A stretch of DNA of 64,000 bases from NCBI GenBank assembly GCA_963575745.1, contig CAUYUJ010015293.1:275001-339000 (forward strand), read 5' to 3'. The stretch is from Prorocentrum cordatum. Its lineage: Eukaryota; Sar; Dinophyceae; Prorocentrales; Prorocentraceae. Shown piece after piece: positions 20,954 to 29,321 of this stretch (within the stretch, counting starts at the first letter, position 1; every line of letters begins with the position of its first letter). Both the position numbers and the translations under genes were made by a program. Under the pieces are notes generated by a model. The model saw only the letters and a list, made by a program, of their open reading frames with translations, did no database searches and was not told the origin of the DNA.

Positions 20954-23058
20954 ATGCCAGGACATGCTGATAGTTCTCGGTCTGGCGGCGTTGCTCCTGA
21001 CCCTGCTGCATTGAACAGCGGTGCTCCTCAGCCTGCGACAGGGAACAGCGTTGCTCCTCAGCGTGCTGCATTGAGCGGTCCTCTGCAAACGCTCGTCGAG
21101 CACGCGAAGCAATTCGGCCGGATACCGAAGCGAAATAAAGGAACGTCCGAACAAGAAGGGGCCGAAAACAAGTTGGCCAAACGTTTCTCGGACCATCGCG
21201 ACCGCATCCCCAAAGACATTTTGCATGAACTGCGGGCCCTGGGCTGCGCTGATCAGCAGACGGAGACCGAGGAGCTCAAGCGGAAGCAGAAAACCGAGGA
21301 GCTCATGCAGCAAAAGCGAGACAAGACCGAGGAGCTCATGCAGCGAGTGCGAGACCTCGGCCGCCACCCGAAGGAGCACGCCGGGCGCAGCCTCGCAGAG
21401 CGGCAGCTGGCAGAGAAAGTCCGGAAAGCACGGAAGGCCAACCAGTTCTCCCCGGAGCAGGGCGCCGAGCTCCAGGCCTTCAAGCAAGCGGAGAGCGAAG
21501 CCGCAACAAAGACTCGCATCGCGGAGGCGGAGGGCCTTCCAAACCCCATGGAAGGGTTCGCTGAGGAGGCGCAGAACAGGATCGACCAGGACCTGCTGAT
21601 GCTCGAGAGCGGCATCCGGACCAAGGCAATCCTGCGGCGCCTTGCCGCCTACAAGGAGATTGTGTCCAGCCTCTCTGCGCAACGCACGGAATTCGCGCAG
21701 CGATGCGCGGAGCGGGTGCGCAAGGCGTCGGCCGCCCCCGCGGGGAAGAGCTGCTACGTTCCCGGCGGCGAGGTGGAGGGGGGCCAGCTGCGCGTCTTCT
21801 CCGACCGCCCCGTCATGACGGGGCCGCTCGTGTGCCAGCTCTGCGACTGCGACTTTCTTACAGAGGAAGACTTTGCGCGGCGCAAGCAGCAGGGCCACGC
21901 GGGCGACGCGGAATACCGCAAACGGGTGCTGTTCCTGATGGCGGAGGCTGGCTGCAGGCCGATAGCCGCCCAGGAAAAGAGGCTCATGGTGCAGAATTTT
22001 GCTCACTTCCAGCAGTTCTGTCACCCGGGCAGCGAGGGCAACCGCTTCTCGGGCAACGAGGCAGCACACCGATGCGAGGCAGCCTGCGTAGTCTGCGCGC
22101 AGAAAGATTACCTCGAGCACCGCCACAAACTGAGCCTGTTTGGCGCAGTGCTGGAGGACCGTGTATCCGAGCACTGCGCGGGCCTTGCAAGCGACCAGGA
22201 CGACGTGTCCGAGGGCGAGGCGAATGCGCGACCCGCGCGGACCCTGGTGAAGCACCGCGGGGTCTACTACTTGCAGTCCCAGGAGCTCGTGCAGAAGCTC
22301 CTGGACGTGGACAGGTACAGGCAGCGGTGGCCTTTGATCCCGTACGAACAGCTGCATGCGTCCAGCGTTCAGCATCCGGAGCACCCAGAGCGGCGGTGGC
22401 TGCTGCACTCCCGTAGTCCCTGTGGTAGCACCGCTGGAAGCAACGGCGAGCACATGCGGTGCTTCTCAGCCTGCTGCCGACAGGCCCGGCGGAGCTTCTC
22501 AGCCTGCAGACGAGAGGCCTCCGTGCGCAGGGGTGGGAGATGCCAACGCGTTGGTGTGGGTTTGTTAAGTGCCTCACTGACATGTGCGCCAAGAAACCGA
22601 AGACGCCGTTAGACGCCCTGGTCAACGACAACTGGATCGGCCGGGAGCTCATGCACGTCCGCGGCGCTTCGAAGGCTACAAAGATGCTGGCGCCCCTTGG
22701 CCGATGCTGTTGGAGGCAAGTCCGTCTCGGCAAGGGCGCCCCGGATGTCCAGCAGAAAGGCATCTCGGGCAACGCCGTCCTCTTCGCCCAGTCCACGGCG
22801 CAAATCCCGTCCATGGAGCTGCGCCCGGCGCCAAGCGCGCTCGTGGACTCTCTGAACGTCGTCTTCTCGGGCGCCGCGCACAATCTCAGCCAGGCGCGCT
22901 GGGCAACAGTCAAGCGCGCCGAGTACACGCGCATCGTGAGGGAGCGCAAGCAGCAGTGCGCAACCTTTTCCGAGGTGTCCGTCCGGGAGGACGTCGCCCC
23001 GACACGGCTGCCGGAGGACGGCGTGCCAGACCACATCCGGGTCTGTCTGCAACCAGTG
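20954..23058 (+). pseudogene. Helitron-type ORF, N-terminal part (DUF6570-like), broken
   Basis: ATG at 20954 opens a long frame with strong third-position GC bias. Residues about 45-175 hold two copies of a basic repeat (GRIPKRN..LAKRF.. and GRHPKEH..LAEKV..). A Cys pair LVCQLCDCDF follows, then further Cys/His pairs, to about 22400. Two +1 shifts (about 22395-22415 and 22564-22570) lead to a frame with KTPLDALVNDNWIGREL, QQKGISGNAVLFAQST and a following SLNVVFSG, the pattern I know from the DUF6570 region before Helitron helicase-like domains. The frame is cut at 23058 by the 9.76-kb insertion and appears to resume at 32823. No Rep or helicase motifs are seen, so it is a remnant. The family name rests on remembered motif order, not a search. 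Confidence 0.7.
22451..22510 (+). repeat. GGTGCTTCTCAGCCTGC minisatellite, left flank
   Basis: Two copies of a 17-bp unit coding GASQPA. Diverged copies open the ORF (20996-21075), and at least five more lie in the right flank (32983-33275). The shared unit ties both flanks of the 9.76-kb insertion to one ORF. Confidence 0.75.
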
Positions 23059-23107
23059 CCCTGAGCATCCGGCACCCACAGAAAAGAAAGGATAAGTTAT
23101 GTTTAAG
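23059..23107 (+). repeat. Left terminal inverted repeat
   Basis: 49 bp beginning CCCTGAGCATCCGGCACCC and ending GGATAAGTTATGTTTAAG. Three mismatches to the right end. Confidence 0.85.
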
Positions 23108-23260
23108 TGCTGCACCTTAACTTAAAATGAACTTACCTTAGAACGTACTTAAGTTACTTAGTTCGTACCTCAACTTAGACTTAGAACAAACTTAGAATTG
23201 CACTTAAAACGCACTTAGTTTGCACTTAGTTTGCACTTATTTTTTGGCCTGGTGTTGGGA
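23108..23260. repeat. Left subterminal AACTTA-rich region
   Basis: At least eight copies of CTTA(A/G)TT or its inverse AACTTA within 150 bp, in both orientations. Such clustered motifs are typical transposase-binding regions, but that role here is inference. Confidence 0.65.
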
Positions 23261-23521
23261 TGTTGTTTCGCAGTTAACGTATGCGGGCACAGCCGCGAAG
23301 TTTGAGCTACGTCATGCCACGTCTGCTAATCAGCGTTATCTTTCCGATGTTTTTCGGCCCCTCGGTTTCTGGATTTCTGGTTGAAGGGCTTCGTTGGCCC
23401 ATGGGCCCCTAGGATCCTGATGGGTCCCAGGGGCGCGCGCCTGGACTCCTTGGGTCTTGGATGCCTGGGTCCCTGTGCCCTGGTGGGAGAGCGAGGAGGA
23501 GGAGGAGGAGGAGGAGGAGGA

Positions 23522-23543
23522 GCCATTGCCGTTTTGGCTCAAG
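23522..23543 (+). other. DinoSL relic before gene A
   Basis: 22 bp matching the dinoflagellate spliced leader (core GTAGCCATTTTGGCTCAAG) with three differences. The 3' part GCCGTTTTGGCTCAAG is intact except A to G at leader position 10. Relics like this arise when a trans-spliced mRNA is copied back into the genome. Confidence 0.85.
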
Positions 23544-23604
23544 CCATTCAGAGGGCTTCTCCATCTGACGAGAAAGGATCCACTTTTTGTGGACGCGGCT
23601 TCTG

Positions 23605-24939
23605 ATGAAGCGCCCAGCTGCGGCCAAGGCGATGCCCGCGGCGAAGCTCCGCAGGCCAGCGGCTCGGCACGAGCAGGACAAACACGAGGAGGAGGACGAC
23701 GCCGACGAGGAGCCTCTGGTGAGCATCGCCGCCACGCGCGGCAAGGGCAATAACACCCTCAAGGACGACGAGGACGCAGAGGACGGAGCAGCTGATTCCC
23801 GCACGACGACTCGTGCCCAGAGGCACACCTTCGCGAAGAATCGCCACCTCTTCGATCAGGCCTTGGTGGCCCAGTTCGACAAGCTGATGGACACGGCCAA
23901 CAAGACCGTCGGCAAGCAGGCGCAGATCAACCAGATCATCAACAGCTGCGTCACGAGGAAGGCTGCTGGCGGTGTGGGTGTCTTGATCAAGACACGCTCG
24001 GTGAAACGCTTCCAGCGCAGCATGATGCGCGACGAGAACAAAGAGACGGCGCACGGCCTTGGATGGTGGAGTCTCGTCGGGACGAAGTTCGGCGGCTCCG
24101 AGTCCTTGGCGCAGAAAGCGCTCGACGCAGGGGAGGTCTACCAGGCAGAGGACACGGGGCTCTACTACCAGGAGTCCCACACCATCGAGCGGACGCGAGT
24201 CCAGGAGAAGGGCTACAAGGGCGAGGAGGACACGGGCGGCCTGCTCTCGAGCGACGAGTTCGCGCAGGCGTTGCGCGGCCAGGAGGAGCAGCTCACCGCG
24301 GAGCCGCTCGGCGACTGGTTCAAGCAGCGCCAGAAGGGGGTCCCCAAGAAGATCGCGGGGGCGCAGGCGGGCGACGGCGACTTCACGGTCATGCAGGACT
24401 CCTACTCCTACTCGTACTCCTAGTGTTATTCCAACCCTACTGATACTCCTACTCTTATTCATGCTCCTACCCCCCCTCCTCCCACTCATAATCCTGAGAG
24501 GGAGTGGGAGGAGTGGGGGTAGGAGTATGAGTAGGAGTGGGAAGGTGCATGGGGTATGAGTAGGAGTGGGAGTGGGTGCTACCCGCAGGAGAGCTTCGAC
24601 GCGGTCTCGAGGGCGACTCTGGCCCTGCGCCGCTTGGGCACCAAGATGATGGCCGCCGAGGGCAACTCCGAGACCACGAAGCTGATGTCTGGGAGGGCCA
24701 TCAGCTTGTGCAAGGCCGCGGCGGGGCCTAGCGAGGCCATCGAGTCCCTCCTGGTGGCCCAGGGCGAGGCCAAGCGCAACATCTCGAAGGCGGACGTGGC
24801 GGAGGCTCTCAAAGCCATGAGCGCCCCGTACAAGCAGATGGTCGAGCTCTTCAATGAGATCGTGATCCAGGTGAAGTCCGCGGCCAAGGGCAGCAAGACC
24901 GCCGACGCGGCCAAGGGCTTGAAGCCGATCAAGTTTTAG
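23605..24939 (+). CDS. Gene A: dinoflagellate-type protein, 380 residues, one intron
   Basis: Coding exons 23605-24396 and 24589-24939, 380 codons. The first ATG after the DinoSL relic (62 nt away) gives a Lys/Pro/Ala-rich start MKRPAAAKAMPAAKLRRP, as often seen in dinoflagellate nuclear proteins. A long acidic and basic linker follows, then a folded-looking region from about residue 80 (QINQIINSC, HGLGWWSLVGTKFGG, GLYYQES) and, in exon 2, helical Ala/Lys-rich sequence to the stop. Third positions are almost all G or C in both exons, and the frame is intact, so it may still be expressed. No enzymatic motif was recognised. It resembles a multicopy dinoflagellate family I cannot name. Genes B and C lie downstream on the same strand in the same element. 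Confidence 0.75.
24397..24588 (+). other. Intron of gene A (GA-AG, 192 nt) with fold-back
   Basis: Phase-0 intron between ATG CAG and GAG AGC. GCAGGA spans both junctions (24393-24398 and 24585-24590). The two halves are inverted (CCTACTCCTACTC... against ...GAGTAGGAGTGGGAG). Reading through gives a stop at 24421. Because 192 is a multiple of 3, only the stop and the loss of codon bias reveal it. Confidence 0.75.
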
Positions 24940-25586
24940 GTCAGCGCTGAGGGCGCTTCGAAGAGAATGAGAAGGATAGAAGGATGAGGTTTTCGTTTCA
25001 AAAAATGTTTGGGTGCGTTTGGCGCAACCAGTGGGGCCGAGTCGATTTTGGCCCCCAGGGGGCTGATTAAGGATTGAACCGAGCGAAACTACGTTTCGAT
25101 TGAGCCGAGTGCTCGACGCGGCGCACGGCGCCCCGTGCGCAGGACGGCGCACGGCGCCCCGCGCGCAGGAGGCCGAGGCAGAACGGTTCGCCTCGTGCTA
25201 CTCCTTTTTTCTTTCCTCTCAACCCCTGCTACTTATCCCCTCCTGACCCTGATTCTCGCACTCGTTCTGATCGCCCTCTCCCCGTCCTGCCGCTCGCCCC
25301 ATCTCGGGGCCCCGCTGGCTGCCTGCCGTTCCCGCTCGGCGCGATTGCCGCGCCGCCTGGCCTCGCCCTCGCCTCGGGCAACAGAGCCCCGACCGAGCCC
25401 GCGAGAAGCGAGCGAGCCCAGCGATGGGCCCAGCAGAAAACATATGTAAAATCTTGTGCGCTGAAACAACTGGCACCTGAAGGGAGCCCTGGGGCCCTGA
25501 AATCACGTGGCCCATGGGGCCCCGACAAGGGAACCTGGGGGCCACAAAGGAATCCTGGTGACCATGTCGCAGATATGTTGTAGATA
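24940..25586. other. Spacer between genes A and B
   Basis: 3' flank of gene A. Holds a short duplication (ACGGCGCACGGCGCCCCG at about 25107 and 25143) and a GC-rich stretch without a convincing frame. Confidence 0.45.
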
Positions 25587-25686
25587 TGTTGTAGATTCGT
25601 TGTAGATTTTGAAATCTACAACGAATCTACAACGCGATGGTGTAGATGCTTCGTAAATTTCAAAACCTACACCGGATCTACACCGC
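25587..25686. repeat. Two tandem near-palindromes between genes A and B
   Basis: The first (25588-25633) has perfect 22-nt arms GTTGTAGATTCGTTGTAGAT.. and inverse. The second (25638-25686) is a diverged form (GGTGTAGATGCTTCG...CCGGATCTACACC). The period is 51, as in the array at 27809. Confidence 0.9.
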
Positions 25687-25821
25687 TCATCCTTAAACAG
25701 CTGTCTGTAAGGTTAGTCTCACGTGCGTTCAGAGTGTCACAGTTGTTCAGGGTCTGTCTGAAAGTCTGAATCGAAAGAGCGGGGCGGGGTGACAAGGCCA
25801 ACATTCGCACCCCTCCTTATC

Positions 25822-25842
25822 ATCGTAGCCGTTTTGGCTCAG
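25822..25842 (+). other. DinoSL relic before gene B
   Basis: ATCGTAGCCGTTTTGGCTCAG matches the leader with two substitutions (including A to G at position 10) and loss of one A near the 3' end. Located 32 nt before the ATG of gene B. Confidence 0.85.
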
Positions 25843-25874
25843 CTGGCTTCCTTTGACGAGCCCTGAACTTTACA

Positions 25875-27426
25875 ATGGGATCGAAACGCCCTCGCCAGGT
25901 TGCGAACCCAGATGTTGCAGAATCCGACTACGTGTCTTGCTTGAAAGATTTCGCTGGCGGCAGATCCCTCGAGTCCGTGCTGCAGCCTTTGAACACAGAT
26001 ATCAATAGGTTGACACCTGTTCATGTGGTCAGATCGTATAAGCTGTTGGAGTCGTTGATGAAAAAAGGAGTGTGGAATGGAGTTATATGGACGTCTCGGT
26101 TCATGATAGCTACAAAGGCGGTGTGCAGTGACGGAAGTGAGCTCACTGCGACGAACATCACCGATCACGTCAGGAATTGCTTCAGCATGGTTAGGCAGAT
26201 CAAGTTGGACGAAACTTCGAGCGACGGTAAAACCCGTTCCAGGAAGTCGTCGCCATTCCTGCGGCAGTGCGGGGCCGCCGACAGAATCGCGATCGACGCC
26301 CTCGTCGGAATGATGAAGCTCACGCAGCTGAGCGATGTGCCCATCCAGACGCCCGATCCCAAGAAGCCTGTGGATCCGCCGCTATCAGGTTCGGCGCCGC
26401 CAATGTCCCCGACCCCGCGCGGCGCGGCTGTATCAGACAGCGGTTCGATGCGTGACTTGTTCAAGACAGGCTTGCGACAGGTCGAGGATATGGAGCGTGA
26501 CTTGGCCGAGTGTTCAAGCTTGGCGTCGCTGGCGACAGTGCCGTCTACCATAGCTTACCCAGGGCACGCGGCGAAGTTCGATGAAGATGGGTTTCCACAG
26601 ATGTCACCGAGATCTGACATATCTGTGGTATCTCTGCCATCGTGTCGCTCTGTTGCACCGTCTCGTTCGATGAGCATGCGAGACTTCATCGACGGCCACG
26701 AGATTCTCGACGCCCCCGATGTTGGCCCAGATAAAACATCGAAGCCCGACAAATTCGATGAGCCACCAGACCCTTGCACGCAGCGCCGCAGGAAGGAGAT
26801 TCTTCGCGTGCGCAAGGAGGCCAAGGCGACGCAGTCTATTACAGACCGCGCCAAGAAGCTTACGGCAAGAAAAAAACAACCATCAAGACAACGGGCGACC
26901 CCCCCGAGGATCGCAAGCTCATCAATCCGAAGTTGGCGAAGACAAAGGACGGGCCTTGTAAACGTGAGAGAGTTCTGGCAGAGGGAAGAGGGTGAAAGGA
27001 ATCCCCGCCCTCCGATCCCCCCTCCCCCCCCTAAAAAAACAAAACGAAACGCAGCCCCCACCGCCGCGACGGCGATGGGGGGGGGGGGGAAGGGGGTGGT
27101 GATGCGGAAGCCGAGGCCTTCTTCACCCTGCTCCCTCAGCCCGACACTCTCACCCCCCGCCCCAAAACAAACTTCGCTCGAAGAGGTAAAATGAGGAGGA
27201 GGAGGACGAGAGGGACTAGATTGAGCAATTCCATAAGGACGGTCGCTTTGAGATCACCGCGAAGGGTCTCCAGACGGGGAAGAGGATCCACGTGACTACG
27301 GTGCTGAAATCAAAATACGGGGCGTCGGCTGAAGCCGACATGGAAGCAGTTGTGAAACACATACAGGAGACGCAATGTTCGAAGGCCGAGGCTACTGCAT
27401 TTCGAAACAGCCTCCGTTCCGCCTGA
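25875..27426 (+). pseudogene. Gene B: unknown protein, about 434 codons, one frameshift, one intron
   Basis: ATG at 25875 starts MGSKRPRQVANPDVAESDYV. The first 150 residues look globular (ESVLQPLNTDINRLTPVHVV, SLMKKGVWNGVIWTSRFMIA). A Ser/Pro-rich linker and a Lys/Arg-rich region follow. At the A7 run 26870-26876 the coding frame moves by one base: downstream the protein-like frame reads TIKTTGDPPEDRKLINPKLA, which suggests one A is missing (a true lesion or a homopolymer error). A probable intron 26972-27219 leads in phase to an exon ending TGA at 27426 that contains HKDGRFEITAKGLQTGKRIH. Base composition is less GC-rich than gene A. Function not recognised. It is framed by palindrome arrays at 25587 and 27809. 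Confidence 0.6.
26972..27219 (+). other. Probable intron of gene B (248 nt)
   Basis: In-frame GT at 26972 and acceptor CTAG ending at 27219 restore the frame with phase 0. The interval is poly-C/poly-A and GGA-rich with stops. The donor could also be a GA or GT 8-24 nt away, so the 5' edge is uncertain. Confidence 0.5.
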
Positions 27427-27808
27427 GATCGAGTTGCTTACCGCACTAGCTGGCGCCCGCTCGTGCAGGGGTTGCTGGGAGGCGCTTGCGCGTGCTAGGG
27501 GTTATGCGAAGCATTGCTGCGTACTACATCCGATGCTGTAGTGACTAGATACCGCGCCAAAGTGGAGCAAGGGAGAATGGTAAAAATGTATGTTTCATGT
27601 TATGTGTATGTAGCTCTTGATTCCAATTATGTTCATTCCTCATAAGTTTATAAGAAAGGTTATCACGCAAGTTATGTGATTTACGTCGTCGCTAACATAT
27701 TTCACGTCACGGCGTTACGTTGCGTCGTCGATTGTGCAACGTTCGGTTACTTGCTTGCGCGATGGATTGCAGGGAAGTTACAGTGTTGTGAGAATGTGTG
27801 AAATCGTA
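27427..27808. other. 3' flank of gene B
   Basis: No frame. AT-rich from 27560 onward, unlike most of the window. Runs into the palindrome array. Confidence 0.5.
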
Positions 27809-27958
27809 TGTTGTAGATTCGTTGTAGATTTTGAAATCTACAACGAATCTACAACATGATGTTGTAGATTCGTTGTAGATTCCGAAATCTACAACGAATC
27901 TACAACATCATGTTGTAGATTCGTTGTAGATTTCAAAATCTACAACGAATCTACAACA
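27809..27958. repeat. Three tandem 48-bp near-perfect palindromes between genes B and C
   Basis: Palindromes at 27809-27856, 27860-27907 and 27911-27958, period 51, with 3-nt spacers TGA and TCA. Each has perfect arms of 22-23 nt around a 2-4 nt centre, and each arm is itself a direct repeat of TTGTAGATT. Only the centre bases differ between copies. The same palindrome occurs at 25587. Confidence 0.95.
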
Positions 27959-28494
27959 TAGATGTTTCACGTTTTGAACACTTTTTCAACATTTCCATTT
28001 CAGTCCGTTATTTTTGTAATTGATTTTCATCAGTAGATTTTTTTTCGAATCATCGTTCGTAAATTATTAACGCGTGTTTCCCCTCCGTAAACAAATTCGA
28101 TCGCGCCCCGTCAGCGACCTCCACAGGGGCCTCGTGGGAAGCGAACATTTTTGGATCGGATGTGGTATAATTTCATAGGATTTATTCCACGTTTATACCA
28201 CCCACAATGTTTACGCGAACATGAGGGGTTTCAAGATTGTATATTTCTTATGAAATTGAGACCCTCTTGGGGCCCTCCTGGCCCCCTGCGGTCTACATCA
28301 TCGATTTCGAAGTAACCGAACCCCGAAAGCTACGTTGTTGATCTTTTTTTTTTTTGACAGATATCTCAAACCATTTGAAAAACATACCCTTTGATACATC
28401 ATACCATTTGGACAGATACCTCAAACCAGTTGTTGATATTTTGACAGATAACCTTTTTTACGGCGTGTTCCAACACATCTTTCGGAACACATTT

Positions 28495-28533
<39 letters not shown>

Positions 28534-29245
28534 AATATTTATTTAGGGTTCTCGTCGCGAAGCAACCGTCCCTACGAACATCCCAGGACACCGCCCCTAC
28601 AGAATCCATGCAACACTGATGTATTCGGAGCCTTTTCAAAAGACACACTGGGGGAAAAAAAAAAACAAGATTCTAAAACAAAAATACGAGGGCGGGCCCG
28701 AAACGATTTGACATCCACCGACACGCCAGATACTTCCAGCAAACACTGATTGCACCTCGAGGGCGTTCTTGATTGGCAGACTGGCAACCTGCATAGCATG
28801 GAAAGGCATATGCATTACCCACGCAACGGACACGGCCTCGCCACTCGCCCCTTGGGTTCGACGTCTGGGGGAGGGAGCGGCGCCCGACGCGGGCCCGACA
28901 GTGATCGTTGCCGCGCGAGGATCGAGGATCGAGGATCGCCCCTTGATTTTCCAGACTTGCCCCTGATGGTGCTTTCTGATATTTTTGGGTCCTGAAATCC
29001 CTGGGCGGCCCCTGGGTCGCGGGAGGTTTTCGGCGGGTCCTCGGGGCGCCCTTTGGCGGAGCCCCGCGGCGCGCCGCGCCCGCTTGCCGTCGAGAGCGGG
29101 CGGGAGGGGAGGGGCTGTGCAGGCGCTCGATTTGGCTCGGTCGTTCAACAGGCTCGTGCCGGGGCCAAGCAAACGCAACATCCATAAGCATCGCACGCCC
29201 GACCCCCTTCGAATCGGCAACTCCATCCATTGCAGCATCACTGGG
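27959..29245. other. Spacer between genes B and C
   Basis: AT-rich to about 28560, including a T-run (28497-28526) and near-duplicate GACAGATAYCTCAAACCA motifs at 28358 and 28413. GC-rich from 28680 with no supported frame. Confidence 0.5.
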
Positions 29246-29267
29246 TCAGTAGCCGTTTTGGCTCACG
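29246..29267 (+). other. DinoSL relic before gene C
   Basis: TCAGTAGCCGTTTTGGCTCACG against the leader: three substitutions, again including A to G at position 10. 54 nt before the gene C start. Confidence 0.85.
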
Positions 29268-29321
29268 CATTGCGCGCGCAATCTTGTGACACTCCGCCTC
29301 CATATAGATACCGTTCACGCG

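Noticed and set aside
20951-22453. 500-codon minus-strand frame opposite the Helitron-type ORF
   Set aside because: Shadow of the GC-biased plus-strand coding sequence.
23548-25152. 534-codon minus-strand frame opposite gene A
   Set aside because: Runs through gene A, its intron and unrelated spacer; gene A has the DinoSL relic, codon bias and protein-like composition.
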